From NCBI GenBank assembly GCA_937997955.1, contig CALLDR010000092.1:1-39139 (forward strand): 39,139 nt of DNA, read 5' to 3'. The notes under the pieces are model-generated. The model was not told where the DNA came from, did not search any database, and worked only from the letters and a program-made list of their open reading frames with translations. Position numbers and translations under genes: made by a program. This DNA is from an uncultured Emergencia sp. GTDB lineage: Bacteria > Bacillota > Clostridia > Peptostreptococcales > Anaerovoracaceae. Of this stretch, positions 1 to 8,776 are shown in pieces (position 1 is the stretch's first letter; every line of letters begins with the position of its first letter).

Positions 1-374
1 TGATGTGCATCATCGTAAACGCCATCTGCTGCGACCAGTACTTAGCGCTGGTACTGCCAGGCAGAATGTTCAAGGAAAAGTTCGAGGATATGAAGCTGAG
101 ACCGGAAAACCTGTCCAGATGTCTGGAAGACTCCGGAACTATCACTTCCAACTTCTTCCCTTGGAACACCTGCGGCGCTACCATGAGAGACTTCCTGCAT
201 GTAGGCAACGGCTATATTCCATACGCAATCCTGAACTGGCTGAATCCAGTCGTATCCGTGTTCTTCGGTTACACCGGCATTACCATGACAAAGATGACCG
301 ACGAAGAATACGAAAAGATTCTGGAAGAAAGAGAAAAGGAAAGAGCAGAAGCTCTCGCAGCTCTGGAAGCTTAA
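1..374 (+). CDS. nhaC: Na+/H+ antiporter NhaC family, C-terminal fragment
   Basis: This is the last ~123 residues of a protein whose start lies left of the window. The stretch FFPWNTCGATMRDFL, then a hydrophobic segment ending in LNPVVSVFFGYTGI, matches the C-terminal end of NhaC-type sodium/proton antiporters, where (V/F)PWNTCGA is a conserved signature. These are inner-membrane proteins that exchange Na+ for H+. The tail after the last membrane segment is short and highly charged (EEREKERAEALAALEA) and should be cytoplasmic. The stop TAA is followed by two more copies of its own last codons and then an intrinsic terminator, so this is the end of a transcription unit. The family call is good; the transported substrate cannot be judged from a fragment. 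Confidence 0.8.
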   Translation, partial: MCIIVNAICCDQYLALVLPGRMFKEKFEDMKLRPENLSRCLEDSGTITSNFFPWNTCGATMRDFLHVGNGYIPYAILNWLNPVVSVFFGYTGITMTKMTDEEYEKILEEREKERAEALAALEA

Positions 375-398
375 TCGGAGCTTAATTGAAAGCTTAAT
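368..398 (+). repeat. post-stop repeat after nhaC (AGCTTAAT x3)
   Basis: AGCTTAAT occurs at 368-375, 379-386 and 391-398. The first copy is the end of the nhaC reading frame (GAA GCT TAA); the others follow it directly with degenerate flanks. Spacing is 11 and 12 nt. It resembles the larger arrays after argG and the MFS gene. Confidence 0.7.
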
Positions 399-436
399 TC
401 GAAATTCATCATCAAATAAAATAAAATCACTTAGAG

Positions 437-470
437 AAAAAGGACATTCCATCGGATGTCCTTTTTCTTT
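437..470 (+). terminator. intrinsic terminator of nhaC
   Basis: AAAAAGGACAT (437-447) pairs perfectly with ATGTCCTTTTT (456-466) around an 8-nt loop, and the run of T follows on the plus strand. This is a textbook Rho-independent terminator. Confidence 0.9.
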
Positions 471-601
471 GTTTTCCCTTTTTCTTTGTTTTCCCTCCCG
501 GGATTTATTTTCCACCCCGCCATTCTCCCCTGGCAAAGGCCGGCTGCGCAGGCTGTGCCGCTGCTCGCCGCGAAAGCGCCGAAACCGGGCGCACATGCAA
601 A

Positions 602-637
602 GACCGGCGGCCTCACAGATCCATGAGGCTGCCGGTC
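602..637 (-). terminator. terminator-like hairpin downstream of pflA
   Basis: Arms 602-615 and 624-637 pair over 14 positions with one G-T wobble. It lies just past the pflA stop in the minus direction. The T tract after it on the minus strand is short (TTTG), so termination may be partial. Confidence 0.6.
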
Positions 638-664
638 CTTTAGCAGTAAAGATGTAAGATGATT

Positions 665-1375
665 TTATGCAGTTATGGTGAGGGCGCTGAGACGCTGCAG
701 CTTTTCCCGATTCATCGGGGCAAGGCCTTTCAGCTTATATTTGATTCCCAGCTTCTCGTATTTATTTTCAGCCATGTTGTGATAGCCGAGGAGTTCTACC
801 TTACGAATGGTCTTGATGCCGCTTAAAAAGGCGTTCAGAGCCTCGATATATTCCTCGTTATCGTTGAATCCAGGCACGATGACCTGTCTGACCCAAATAG
901 GCTTTTCCAGACGGTTGATCACTTCTATGAGCTTGAACAGAGGCCCCTGGTCTCTTCCTGTCAGCTCGTGGAACTTGGCGGGATCGATGTGCTTGATATC
1001 CAGCAGCACCATATCGGCAGCCGCGATAGCGGCTTCAGAATCCTCGTCGAAGTAGGTTCCGCTGGTATCGATGGCGCTGCCGATGCCTTCCGCCTTCAGC
1101 GCTTTGATGGCCTCCAGCAGGAACTTTCCCTGAAGGAGCGGCTCTCCGCCGGAAAAGGTTACGCCGCCGTCGCTGCCGTAATACGGCATGCCGCGTTTGG
1201 CCCGGTAAACGATCTCTTCCAGCTCCACCTCTCTGCCGCCGCAAGGGTTCCAGGTGTCAGGATTGTGGCAGTAGGCGCATCTCGCAGGGCATCCCTGCAG
1301 GAAAAACACGGTTCTGATGCCAGGGCCGTCGACAGCCCCGAACGTCTCTATAGAATGTAATCTGCCTTTCATCAT
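665..1375 (-). CDS. pflA: pyruvate formate-lyase activating enzyme
   Basis: A radical-SAM enzyme of 236 residues that installs the glycyl radical on pyruvate formate-lyase. The cluster-binding motif C29-x3-C33-x2-C36 is visible (GCPARCAYCHNPDTW), followed by the VTFSGGEPLLQ segment typical of SAM-binding GGE motifs. N-terminal IETFGAVDGPGIRTVFF is characteristic of PflA. Length is normal for the family. The start at 1375 has an AGGAG box about 9 nt upstream; a second ATG follows directly. It lies 35 bp downstream of pflB and surely shares its transcript, which is the standard pflBA arrangement for anaerobic pyruvate cleavage to acetyl-CoA and formate in the cytoplasm. Confidence 0.96.
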   Translation of the reverse strand: MMKGRLHSIETFGAVDGPGIRTVFFLQGCPARCAYCHNPDTWNPCGGREVELEEIVYRAKRGMPYYGSDGGVTFSGGEPLLQGKFLLEAIKALKAEGIGSAIDTSGTYFDEDSEAAIAAADMVLLDIKHIDPAKFHELTGRDQGPLFKLIEVINRLEKPIWVRQVIVPGFNDNEEYIEALNAFLSGIKTIRKVELLGYHNMAENKYEKLGIKYKLKGLAPMNREKLQRLSALTITA

Positions 1376-1410
1376 TTCATCTATCTCCTAATTGACAGTT
1401 TGCAATAGTT

Positions 1411-3642
1411 TTACAGACCTTCGTGGAAGGTTCTCGCGATAACTTCCTTCTGATGAGCCTTGGACAGCGCGTTGAATCTTACAGCGTATCCGGAAACTCT
1501 GACGGTCAGTGAAGGATATTTGTCAGGATTTTCGTAAGCATCTTCCAGAACCGCTCTGTTCAGTACGTTTACGTTCAGGTGATGTGCGCCCTGACCGAAG
1601 TATCCGCTGAGCAGCTTGACCAGAGTGTCTTTTCTGGACTCTCTGTCTTTGCCCAGGGAATCCGGCGTAATGCTGAAGGTGTTGGAAATACCGTCCTGGC
1701 AGGTATCCCAGTCGATCTTCGCAACAGAGTTCAGGGAAGCGACCGCGCCTGTGTTGTCTCTGCAGTGCATTGGGTTCGCGCCAGGTGCGAACGGAGTTCC
1801 TGCTCTTCTGCCATCTGGCGTATTTCCGGTCTTCTTTCCATACATGACGTTGGAAGTGATGGTCAGAACGGACAGGGTAGTAACAGCGTTTCTGTAAGCA
1901 GGCTGCTTTCTCAGCTCCTTGATGGACTTTTCGGAAACAGCCACTGCCAGCTGGTCTACTCTGTCATCGTCGTTTCCGTACTTAGGGAATTCGCCTTCTG
2001 TTCTGAAGTCAACGATAACGCCGTTTTCGTCTTTGATCGGATATACCTTGGCGTATTTGATCGCGGACAGGGAGTCTGCCGCTACGGAGAAGCCGGCAAC
2101 ACCGAATGCCATCAGTCTCTTAACCTCGGAATCCAGGAATGCCATCTGGGATCTCTCATAGTCATACTTGTCGTGCATGAAGTGAATGATGTTCATGATT
2201 CTCGCGTAAACGCTCATGAGCCACTCCAGATAGATGTTGTATCTTCTCCAAACCTCGTCGAAGTCCAGAGGGCCGTCTCCCATCGGTTCCATCTGAGGTC
2301 CGATATGCTCGCCGGTTCTTTCGTCGATACCGCCGTTGATAGCCAGCAGCAGGCACTTGGCCAGGTTGCATCTGGCGCCGAAGAACTGCATCTGCTCACC
2401 CATCTGGATAGCGGATACGCAGCAGGCGATGGAGTAGTCTTCACCGTAAGCCGGTCTCATCTTGTCGTCGTTCTCGTACTGGATGGAGTCTGTATCGATG
2501 GATACCTGGGCGCAGAATCTCTTGAACGGCTCAGGCAGCTGCTTTGACCACAGTACAGTCAGGTTTGGTTCCGGAGCCGGTCCCAGGTTGTACAGGGTGT
2601 TCAGATATCTGTAGGTCATCTTGGTAACTCTGTGTCTGCCGTCTGCGCCGACGCCGCCCAGTCCTTCGGTGATCCACATCGGGTCTCCGCCGAACAGCTC
2701 GTTGTATTCGTTGGTTCTCAGGTGTCTCGCGACTCTCAGCTTCAGGATGAAGTCGTCGATGAACTCCTGAATCTGTTCTTCTGTGAAAGTACCGTTGGCC
2801 AGGTCTCTTTCAGCGTATATATCGATGAAGGTAGCGGTTCTGCCCAGGGACATCGCTGCGCCGTTTTCTTCTTTGATACCAGCCAGGTAAGCGAAGTAGG
2901 TCCACTGGATCGCTTCTCTTACGTTGGTTGCCGGCTTGGAAATATCGTAGCCGTATTTCTCAGCCATCTTTTTGATCTCTTTCAGGGCCGCGATCTGGTT
3001 CCAGATCTCTTCAGCCAGTCTTACGTTTTCTTCACTCATGATCGGGCGGGACGCGATCTCGTCGTGGTCAGCCTGCTTCGCCTCGATCAGTCTGTCGATG
3101 CCGTACAGGGCGCATCTTCTGTAGTCGCCGATGATTCTTCCTCTGCCGTACGCGTCAGGAAGACCTGTGATGTAGCCCAGGTGTCTCGCCTTTCTCATCT
3201 CCGGGGAATAAGCCTTGAAAACACCGTCGTTGTGGGTCGTTACGTAGTTGAACATGAACTCGATGTCTTCCGGAAGCTTTTCGCCGTATTCAGCGACCTC
3301 TTCTCTTACCATTTTGATTCCGCCGAACGGGCAGATGCCTCTCTTCAGCGGTTCGTCAGTCTGCAGGCCCACGATCAGGTCTTTTCCCTCGATGATGTAG
3401 CCAGGATCAAAAGCGTTGATTCTCATGATTCTGCTCGCGTCCACCTTCAGCGTGCCGCCTGCTTTTCTCTCCTGCACCAGCAGGTCTTTTACCTTATTAT
3501 TTACTTCCGTCGTTCTTGCAGTCGGTCCTGCCAAGAAGCTTTCGTCACCATCGTATGGTGTGTAGTTTAAGTTGATGAAATCATCAACGTTGATTGTTGT
3601 TTCCCATGCTCCAGTCTTGAAGCCTTCCCATGCGTTGTTCAT
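1411..3642 (-). CDS. pflB: formate C-acetyltransferase (pyruvate formate-lyase)
   Basis: Converts pyruvate and CoA to acetyl-CoA and formate by a glycyl-radical mechanism. The protein is 743 residues, as usual in Bacillota. The adjacent active-site cysteines are C407-C408 (SIACCVSAIQMG) and the glycyl-radical loop RVSGYAV puts the radical on Gly718. The reading frame stays open 33 codons upstream, but the start chosen (MNNAWEGF, ATG at 3642) has a GAGAGGAG ribosome site and matches where the family begins. A sigma-A-like promoter and a long leader containing a 25-bp inverted repeat lie upstream. Coupled with pflA downstream, it indicates strictly or facultatively anaerobic metabolism. Confidence 0.97.
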   Translation of the reverse strand: MNNAWEGFKTGAWETTINVDDFINLNYTPYDGDESFLAGPTARTTEVNNKVKDLLVQERKAGGTLKVDASRIMRINAFDPGYIIEGKDLIVGLQTDEPLKRGICPFGGIKMVREEVAEYGEKLPEDIEFMFNYVTTHNDGVFKAYSPEMRKARHLGYITGLPDAYGRGRIIGDYRRCALYGIDRLIEAKQADHDEIASRPIMSEENVRLAEEIWNQIAALKEIKKMAEKYGYDISKPATNVREAIQWTYFAYLAGIKEENGAAMSLGRTATFIDIYAERDLANGTFTEEQIQEFIDDFILKLRVARHLRTNEYNELFGGDPMWITEGLGGVGADGRHRVTKMTYRYLNTLYNLGPAPEPNLTVLWSKQLPEPFKRFCAQVSIDTDSIQYENDDKMRPAYGEDYSIACCVSAIQMGEQMQFFGARCNLAKCLLLAINGGIDERTGEHIGPQMEPMGDGPLDFDEVWRRYNIYLEWLMSVYARIMNIIHFMHDKYDYERSQMAFLDSEVKRLMAFGVAGFSVAADSLSAIKYAKVYPIKDENGVIVDFRTEGEFPKYGNDDDRVDQLAVAVSEKSIKELRKQPAYRNAVTTLSVLTITSNVMYGKKTGNTPDGRRAGTPFAPGANPMHCRDNTGAVASLNSVAKIDWDTCQDGISNTFSITPDSLGKDRESRKDTLVKLLSGYFGQGAHHLNVNVLNRAVLEDAYENPDKYPSLTVRVSGYAVRFNALSKAHQKEVIARTFHEGL

Positions 3643-3688
3643 TGGTCTTCTCCTCTCAAATAAAATACTGCGTTTGTTGGTCTTTGCC

Positions 3689-3713
3689 GACTTTGTATCC
3701 TGTATACAAAGTC
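3689..3713. promoter_or_regulatory. perfect inverted repeat in the pflB leader
   Basis: GACTTTGTAT (3689-3698) and ATACAAAGTC (3704-3713) form a perfect 10-bp inverted repeat with a 5-nt centre. It lies between the predicted transcription start and the pflB start codon, so it could be a repressor site or an mRNA hairpin. It has no T tract. The half-site CTTTGTATA also occurs once in the glnK leader (18005-18013). The binding protein is unknown. Confidence 0.6.
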
Positions 3714-3783
3714 CTGGAAAAAATTTGGCTACACTGCACAAAGCGTTTTTACTTATTCACAGGTAACCTCATTTCTTGCCTAC

Positions 3784-3813
3784 ATAATACAACAGGAGAG
3801 GTTGTTTCGTCAA
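3784..3813 (-). promoter_or_regulatory. sigma-A-like promoter of pflBA
   Basis: On the minus strand TTGACG (3808-3813) is followed after 18 nt by TATTAT (3784-3789). The predicted start near 3777 leaves a leader of about 135 nt before pflB. Confidence 0.65.
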
Positions 3814-3873
3814 CACCCCTCCTGAAACTTTTTTTGTTCTTTTTTTCAAACACCAAAAACCGCTGAAACCCTG

Positions 3874-6090
3874 TTATTCCAAGTAAATTCTGATAATTCC
3901 GCCCTCCTTGCGGCACCGCCTTTTTACCTCGTCAAAGGCGACATTTTTGCCGGCCGGAACGAGCAGAACCTGATCGCTGAAATCTCTCTTCAGGATCCGT
4001 ATCTGCTCTTTCTTTCTGTCCAGCAGCCACGATCCGTCAAGCGTATGCTGAGAGATCATCAAAGGGTATCCGCCGGAGGTTTCTTCCGCCGCCTCCAGTC
4101 CCCGGACGGCATGGCCGACGCCCAGGGCGCCGCACGCCTCCTCCGCGAACCGGTTGTACACGTTCAGACCCGTGTCGCCGTATACCGGTACCCCCGCCGA
4201 CCGGAACGGCGCGATCCAGCCCAGGTTGCCTGCGTATACGCCGCTGCGGCGCGCATGGGCGGCGATGGAATCAAAGTGTTCTTCGATAAACCGGTCCTCT
4301 GCGCCTTTGGAGATGCTGGTGATGTAGGGAATGACCGTCTGCAGCGGATTTATCTCATCGAAGTGCCGCTCAAAATCCACCAGCGGGATCAGCGCCGCCT
4401 TGCTGACGTCCATTTCCGCAAGCTCCGGCGGCATCTCAAAGTCCGCAAAGGACTCCCAGCTGTAAAAGCAGCATTCTACCACCGTCGCGGCCGGTCCGAT
4501 CTTGGCCGTCTTAAGAGGCTTCGGCGCGTACAGGCCGACGGGCTGCCGCCGGAAGCAGAGGGCCCGCTCCAGGGCTTCGATGCCCCTTCTTCGTATATCG
4601 TTTATGAGCGATACGGGTATATTTTTGTCGACAGGGCCGTCCGTTCCAGCCTGTCCCACCGCGAAAGGCGTGTTGCCGGTCTTCCTGAGCGCCTTCTCTA
4701 CGCGCCCCGGTTCCATAGCCCCTCCCAGGGCAGGCTCCAGCTCAAAGGGGCCTGTGCGGACTATGACCGGCTCCGGCAGCAGGCCGCTGTCGATCCGCAG
4801 CGTCAGGTATGACCCTCCGCCGTCCCCGGTCTTGCACCCCAGAAGACAGCCGATCTCCGTCTTTCTCGAGAACTTCCCCGACTGATAGCTTTTGCCGGAA
4901 AAAGACCTGCGGGCAGCTTCCAGCTGTTCCTTGGAGGAAAGCCGGTACAGCCGGTCACCGTGGCTGACCATGCCTTTGATGTCTCCGATCCGGGTCAGGC
5001 CGCCCTTCAGCTCCCTGTAGTAGGTGACGATGTTGCCGGTGACGTTTTCCCCGTGAATTTCAACTCCATCGCCTATCGACAATTTATGATATAACTTGAC
5101 ATCGACCAGCTGTCCGCCGGGTACTCTCCGGACCACCTTTCCGATGGGTATCCCTCTGTGCTTGGGAATCGCGCCGGCCATCAGCCCTCTGCCCGGGTCC
5201 CCGTCATAATAGCCTTCCGTAAAACCGCCCCGGTTGAAGATCTGCTCCAGGGCCTCCCGATCCGCCGGGTCGACGGCGTAATGGCCCTGGCTGTAGTAAA
5301 GGTCCAGATATTTCCGGTAGACCGAGGTGACCACCGCCACGTATTCCGCCGACTTCATCCGCCCTTCGATCTTCAGGGATGCGGCGCCCGCCTCTGCCAA
5401 TTCCCCGATATGATCGATGAGGCAGAGATCCTTCGGGCTCAGCGGGTGGGCGAAGGTACGCAGCAGGCGGCCCTCTTCGTCAAAGGACTTATAGGGCAGA
5501 CGGCACGGCTGGGCGCACTGCCCCCGGTTGCCGCTGCGGCCGCCGAAGTACCGGCTCATCTGGCACTGGCCTGAATAGCAGATGCAAAGGGCTCCGTGGA
5601 CAAAGACTTCAATTTCCGTATCGGTTCCATGGCATATCTCCCTGATCTCATCAAAGGACAGCTCCCGGGCCAGCACCACGCGGCTGCAGCCCAGACGCCG
5701 GGCCGCTTCCACACCGCGCAGGTCGTAAACGGATCCCTGAGTGGACAGGTGCAGCTCAAAATCGGGCAGCTGCTGACGCAGCAGCATGGTCAGCCCCAGA
5801 TCCTGGACGATCAGCGCGTCTACGCCGATTTCATAGAGAAAAGCCGCGTAGTCCAGGGCCTCCTGCATCTCTTCGTCGGCGATCAGGGTATTCATGGTCA
5901 CGTAGACCTTCACCCCTCTCTTGTGAGCGAAGTCCACGGCCTCTTCCATTTCCTCATCGTCAAAATTGCCCGCGTGAATCCGGGCGTTAAACGCTTTTCC
6001 GCCCAGATAGACGGCGTCCGCTCCGTTTTCAACCGCCGCGATCAGCTGGGCGGAGCCTCCGGCAGGTACTAAAAGTTCACATTTTTTCAT
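3874..6090 (-). CDS. U32 family peptidase-like protein, RlhA/YdcP type
   Basis: A 738-residue member of the U32 family with the long DUF3656-containing architecture of E. coli RlhA (YdcP), which hydroxylates C2501 of 23S rRNA; U32 proteins were first named as collagenases. The N-terminal barrel begins CELLVPAGG, and the cysteine-rich signature is intact: C169, C171, C176, C192, C196 (CYSGQC, then GRSGNRGQCAQPCRLPY). These cysteines probably bind an iron-sulfur cluster. The C-terminal third is the accessory region. It stands alone on the minus strand, with only a weak AGAGAG site before the ATG. RNA hydroxylation is the best guess by family; peptidase activity is not indicated. No terminator is visible between it and the pflB promoter. 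Confidence 0.85.
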   Translation of the reverse strand: MKKCELLVPAGGSAQLIAAVENGADAVYLGGKAFNARIHAGNFDDEEMEEAVDFAHKRGVKVYVTMNTLIADEEMQEALDYAAFLYEIGVDALIVQDLGLTMLLRQQLPDFELHLSTQGSVYDLRGVEAARRLGCSRVVLARELSFDEIREICHGTDTEIEVFVHGALCICYSGQCQMSRYFGGRSGNRGQCAQPCRLPYKSFDEEGRLLRTFAHPLSPKDLCLIDHIGELAEAGAASLKIEGRMKSAEYVAVVTSVYRKYLDLYYSQGHYAVDPADREALEQIFNRGGFTEGYYDGDPGRGLMAGAIPKHRGIPIGKVVRRVPGGQLVDVKLYHKLSIGDGVEIHGENVTGNIVTYYRELKGGLTRIGDIKGMVSHGDRLYRLSSKEQLEAARRSFSGKSYQSGKFSRKTEIGCLLGCKTGDGGGSYLTLRIDSGLLPEPVIVRTGPFELEPALGGAMEPGRVEKALRKTGNTPFAVGQAGTDGPVDKNIPVSLINDIRRRGIEALERALCFRRQPVGLYAPKPLKTAKIGPAATVVECCFYSWESFADFEMPPELAEMDVSKAALIPLVDFERHFDEINPLQTVIPYITSISKGAEDRFIEEHFDSIAAHARRSGVYAGNLGWIAPFRSAGVPVYGDTGLNVYNRFAEEACGALGVGHAVRGLEAAEETSGGYPLMISQHTLDGSWLLDRKKEQIRILKRDFSDQVLLVPAGKNVAFDEVKRRCRKEGGIIRIYLE

Positions 6091-6161
6091 GGTATCTCTC
6101 TGTTTCTATCAATATTTCTTTCCTTTTCCTATCATACTATTTTCAGGAGGTTATGGCAACT

Positions 6162-7112
6162 ATGTTAAAAATATTGATCGCAATTTTTGTTCTGACCGCG
6201 GCATTTCTGCTCCGCAGCGCGCTCATTCCCATGGTCATCGGCGTCGGCATCGCCGCTGTTCTGGACCCCTATGTGGACTGGCTCGCGGCAAGACTGGGCG
6301 GCAGGCGGCTGGCCGCCGTATGCCTGGCCTACGTCACGGTTCTGGCGGCGGTGGTTCTGATCATTCTGGCCTTTGCCGACCTGGTCGCCGGCAGGCTGGC
6401 ATCTGGTTCTCTGCAGGACGCCCTGGCCGCTCTGCGGGCCTACTATCTGAAATACCGGGGCGTGCTGACAGAGCTGACCGGTCTTTCTTTCAAAGCCCCT
6501 GCCCTGGGTCCGCTGCTTCAAAGCTTCGGCGGCGGAGCCGCCAGGTTCCTGGTAGGCATGGTGGCAGGCGCCTACCTGCTGCTGGACAAGGCCTATTTCC
6601 TTCGCCTCGGCAATAAGATCATGCACCTGTTCCTGAGCCAGAGAGTTCACGGCATCGTCCGCGAGCTGCTGCTGGAATCAGGCCAGGTCATCGCGTCTTT
6701 TCTCAGGGGCGTCTTCATCGATTCCGTCATCGTAGCCTTCCTGTCCTCCACAGTCCTGTCCCTGCTCCAAGTGGACTTCGCTGTCTTTATCGGCTGCTTC
6801 GCAGGGCTGGCCAACGTGATCCCCTACTTCGGCCCTGTGCTGGGCATCGTGCCTGCCGCTGCGTCCGCCTTCCTGTCCGGCGGCCTGTCAAAGGCCGTTC
6901 TGGCGGCTATTTCCCTCTTCATCGTACAGCAGGTGGAATCCAGCTTCATCTATCCCAGGATCATCGGAAAATCCACAGGCCTCCACCCGCTCTTCGTACT
7001 GGCCGCCGTTTCCGCCGCCGGCTCCGCGGGCGGAATCGTCGCCATGATTCTGGCGGTGCCGGCGGCCGGTATCCTCAAAGTCCTGCTCTGCAAGTGGGCG
7101 GAAGCCCAGTGA
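6162..7112 (+). CDS. AI-2E family transporter (PerM/YtvI-like)
   Basis: A 316-residue polytopic membrane protein. Hydrophobic segments occupy roughly residues 2-70 (three), 125-150, and four or five between 185 and 310, with a soluble loop in between, which is the PF01594 pattern. The motifs NVIPYFGPVLGIVPA and QQVESSFIYPRIIGKSTGLHP are typical of this family. Members include the quorum-signal exporter TqsA, the permease PerM and the sporulation protein YtvI; the substrate here is unknown. An in-frame ATG at 6153 sits only 2 nt from AGGAGG (6145-6150), too close for initiation, so the ATG at 6162 is preferred. It is divergent from the U32 gene and ends at a strong hairpin shared with the CoA-transferase. 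Confidence 0.85.
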   Translation: MLKILIAIFVLTAAFLLRSALIPMVIGVGIAAVLDPYVDWLAARLGGRRLAAVCLAYVTVLAAVVLIILAFADLVAGRLASGSLQDALAALRAYYLKYRGVLTELTGLSFKAPALGPLLQSFGGGAARFLVGMVAGAYLLLDKAYFLRLGNKIMHLFLSQRVHGIVRELLLESGQVIASFLRGVFIDSVIVAFLSSTVLSLLQVDFAVFIGCFAGLANVIPYFGPVLGIVPAAASAFLSGGLSKAVLAAISLFIVQQVESSFIYPRIIGKSTGLHPLFVLAAVSAAGSAGGIVAMILAVPAAGILKVLLCKWAEAQ

Positions 7113-7217
7113 CCGCCACCGAAAGGGCTTCCAAAGGCCTCCCCGGAAGGCAGCCATAGAGAGCCGAGGGATCAGAAGCGGCCAGCCGTCGGCTTTCGCC
7201 GCAATTTTGCCGCAAAT

Positions 7218-7260
7218 GAAGGCCGCCCCGGGAATCGGTGAGATTTCCGGGGCGGCCTTC
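7218..7260. terminator. convergent-gene hairpin terminator
   Basis: GAAGGCCGCCCCGG (7218-7231) pairs perfectly with CCGGGGCGGCCTTC (7247-7260). It sits between the convergent AI-2E family gene and the CoA-transferase gene and probably serves both. T tracts are modest on each side. The 7113-7217 stretch before it shows nothing recognisable. Confidence 0.75.
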
Positions 7261-7286
7261 AGAAGGGTAATTTTTATAACGCAAGG

Positions 7287-8624
7287 TTATCTCTTGTTGC
7301 TTCTTCTCCAGATTTTCTGCTCTTCAGCAGCTTTGATCAGATCGTCTCTGAAATCCGGATGCGCGATATCGATGATCGCTTCTGCTCTCTGCCATGTAGC
7401 CTTGCCTGGCAGAACAGCTACGCCGTATTCTGTTACCATGTACGGTGCCTGAGTTCTCGGCGTGGTGATCACATCGCCCTGCGTAAACTTGGCGATGATG
7501 TTGGAGCTGCGTGTTCCGTCTTTGCCCACTCTGCTGGACGGGAATGCCAGGAACGCCTTTCCTCCAGGACACTCCAGACCGCCGGTGACGAAGTCAAGCT
7601 GTCCGCCGGTTCCGCTGATGTGGCGGGTTCCCGCTGTCTCGGAGCAAACCTGTCCATAAAGGTCCATAGAAATGCAGCTGTTGATGGATACGAACTTTTC
7701 ATGCTGTCTCAGAGTTGCCGGATCGTTTACGTAAGCCATCGGCGCGGATACGATCATCTGGTTCTCGTTCAGGAAATCATACAGCTCTCTGGAACCGCTG
7801 CAGATGGAGAATACGCCTTTGCCTTTGTCGATGTTCTTCTTTTTGTCGGTAAGCTTTCCGGACTCATACAGCTTCAGATATCCGTTGGACATCAGCTCTG
7901 TATGCATACCCAGATCCTTCAGGTCGGAATCCGCGATGAGCATGCCCAGGCAGTCCGGCATACCGCCGATACCCAGCTGCAGCGTAATGCCGTCTTCCAG
8001 GTAAGGGAAAATGTATTCCGCGATCTGTCTGTCGATGTCGGACGCTTTTCCTACCGGCGTCGTCGCGATCTCACAATCGGACTCAACGATCAGGTCTACA
8101 TCAGAGATATGGATGTGGTCCGTGCTCTTTCCGAAGATCTTCGGCATGTTCGGGTTGACCTCAACGATGATGGTCTTCGCCTGGCTCAGCATTTCCTGCA
8201 TACAGCAGTTGGTCAGGCCAAAGTTGAAGTTGCCGTACTTGTCCATCGGCGCTACCGTGATCATAGCCACGTCTACAGGAGCGAAGCCCTTCGTGTAGTA
8301 TCTGCCGCAGTGTCTGAACAGCATCGGGTTGTAAAAGGCTCTTCCCTGGTCCGCGTATTTGCGATCCAGTCCGGAAGTATGCCACAGGTTGTATGTAAAA
8401 GATTTCATTTCCGGGTCTTTCTCGACAACCTGAACCGGCTTCATGCTGATCGCGTGTCTGATCTTGACATCCTTTACTTCACCGGCTCTATCGCCCAATG
8501 CGTTGTCCAAAGCTGTCGGGAAGGAACATGTCTGGCTGTAGTCGACCCAGTCGCCGTCCTTGACAACCTTGACGGCCTCTTCCGGTGTCCGTAATTTTTC
8601 CTTATACTCCTTTAAATAGTCCAT
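7287..8624 (-). CDS. acetyl-CoA hydrolase/transferase family CoA-transferase (butyryl-CoA:acetate or 4-hydroxybutyrate type)
   Basis: A 445-residue cytoplasmic CoA-transferase of the family that includes butyryl-CoA:acetate CoA-transferase (But) and 4-hydroxybutyrate CoA-transferase (AbfT). The nucleotide-like loop LGIGGMPDCLG (218-228) and the oxyanion/CoA loop GTGGQLDFVTGG are intact. Glu243 (GMHTELMS) aligns with the Glu that forms the glutamyl-CoA thioester in AbfT. The length and N-terminus (MDYLKEYKEKLRTPEEAVKVV) fit But enzymes, which swap CoA between acyl-CoA and acetate at the end of fermentation. Exact acyl specificity cannot be read from sequence. The gene has its own AT-rich promoter region with an inverted repeat and is not part of the dap operon upstream. 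Confidence 0.88.
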   Translation of the reverse strand: MDYLKEYKEKLRTPEEAVKVVKDGDWVDYSQTCSFPTALDNALGDRAGEVKDVKIRHAISMKPVQVVEKDPEMKSFTYNLWHTSGLDRKYADQGRAFYNPMLFRHCGRYYTKGFAPVDVAMITVAPMDKYGNFNFGLTNCCMQEMLSQAKTIIVEVNPNMPKIFGKSTDHIHISDVDLIVESDCEIATTPVGKASDIDRQIAEYIFPYLEDGITLQLGIGGMPDCLGMLIADSDLKDLGMHTELMSNGYLKLYESGKLTDKKKNIDKGKGVFSICSGSRELYDFLNENQMIVSAPMAYVNDPATLRQHEKFVSINSCISMDLYGQVCSETAGTRHISGTGGQLDFVTGGLECPGGKAFLAFPSSRVGKDGTRSSNIIAKFTQGDVITTPRTQAPYMVTEYGVAVLPGKATWQRAEAIIDIAHPDFRDDLIKAAEEQKIWRRSNKR

Positions 8625-8689
8625 CTTTCTAATTTTCCTTTCCTCAATCTGTTAATTTTCTAACAATTCTAGTATTTCTATTATACAAC

Positions 8690-8718
8690 AAATTGCGGCA
8701 AAAGCCTAGCCCTAAATT
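8690..8718 (-). promoter_or_regulatory. probable promoter of the CoA-transferase gene
   Basis: A perfect TATAAT -10 (8690-8695, minus strand) lies 65 bp upstream of the start codon. The -35 at 17-nt spacing is poor (TAGGCT), suggesting dependence on an activator. Confidence 0.45.
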
Positions 8719-8736
8719 CAAATATTTTGTGTTTTT

Positions 8737-8755
8737 TTCTAACAAAAAGTTAGAA
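8737..8755. promoter_or_regulatory. inverted repeat upstream of the CoA-transferase promoter
   Basis: TTCTAAC (8737-8743) and GTTAGAA (8749-8755) form a perfect 7-bp inverted repeat around AAAAA. Another TTCTAAC lies at 8658-8664, in the leader. No T tract follows on the minus strand, so it is not a patA terminator; an activator or repressor site is more likely. Confidence 0.5.
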
Positions 8756-8776
8756 ATGGGCGAATTGAGAGAAATT

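Noticed and set aside
469..664. Small frames between nhaC and pflA
   Set aside because: They overlap terminator hairpins, lack ribosome sites, and look like chance frames in a GC-rich gap.
1579..3570. Long plus-strand frames opposite pflB
   Set aside because: They are antisense to a complete pflB with intact catalytic residues and show no family resemblance.
3689..3713. Rex (redox) operator before pflB
   Set aside because: The repeat reads GACTTTGTAT/ATACAAAGTC and does not match TTGTGAA-N4-TTCACAA, so I did not assign Rex.
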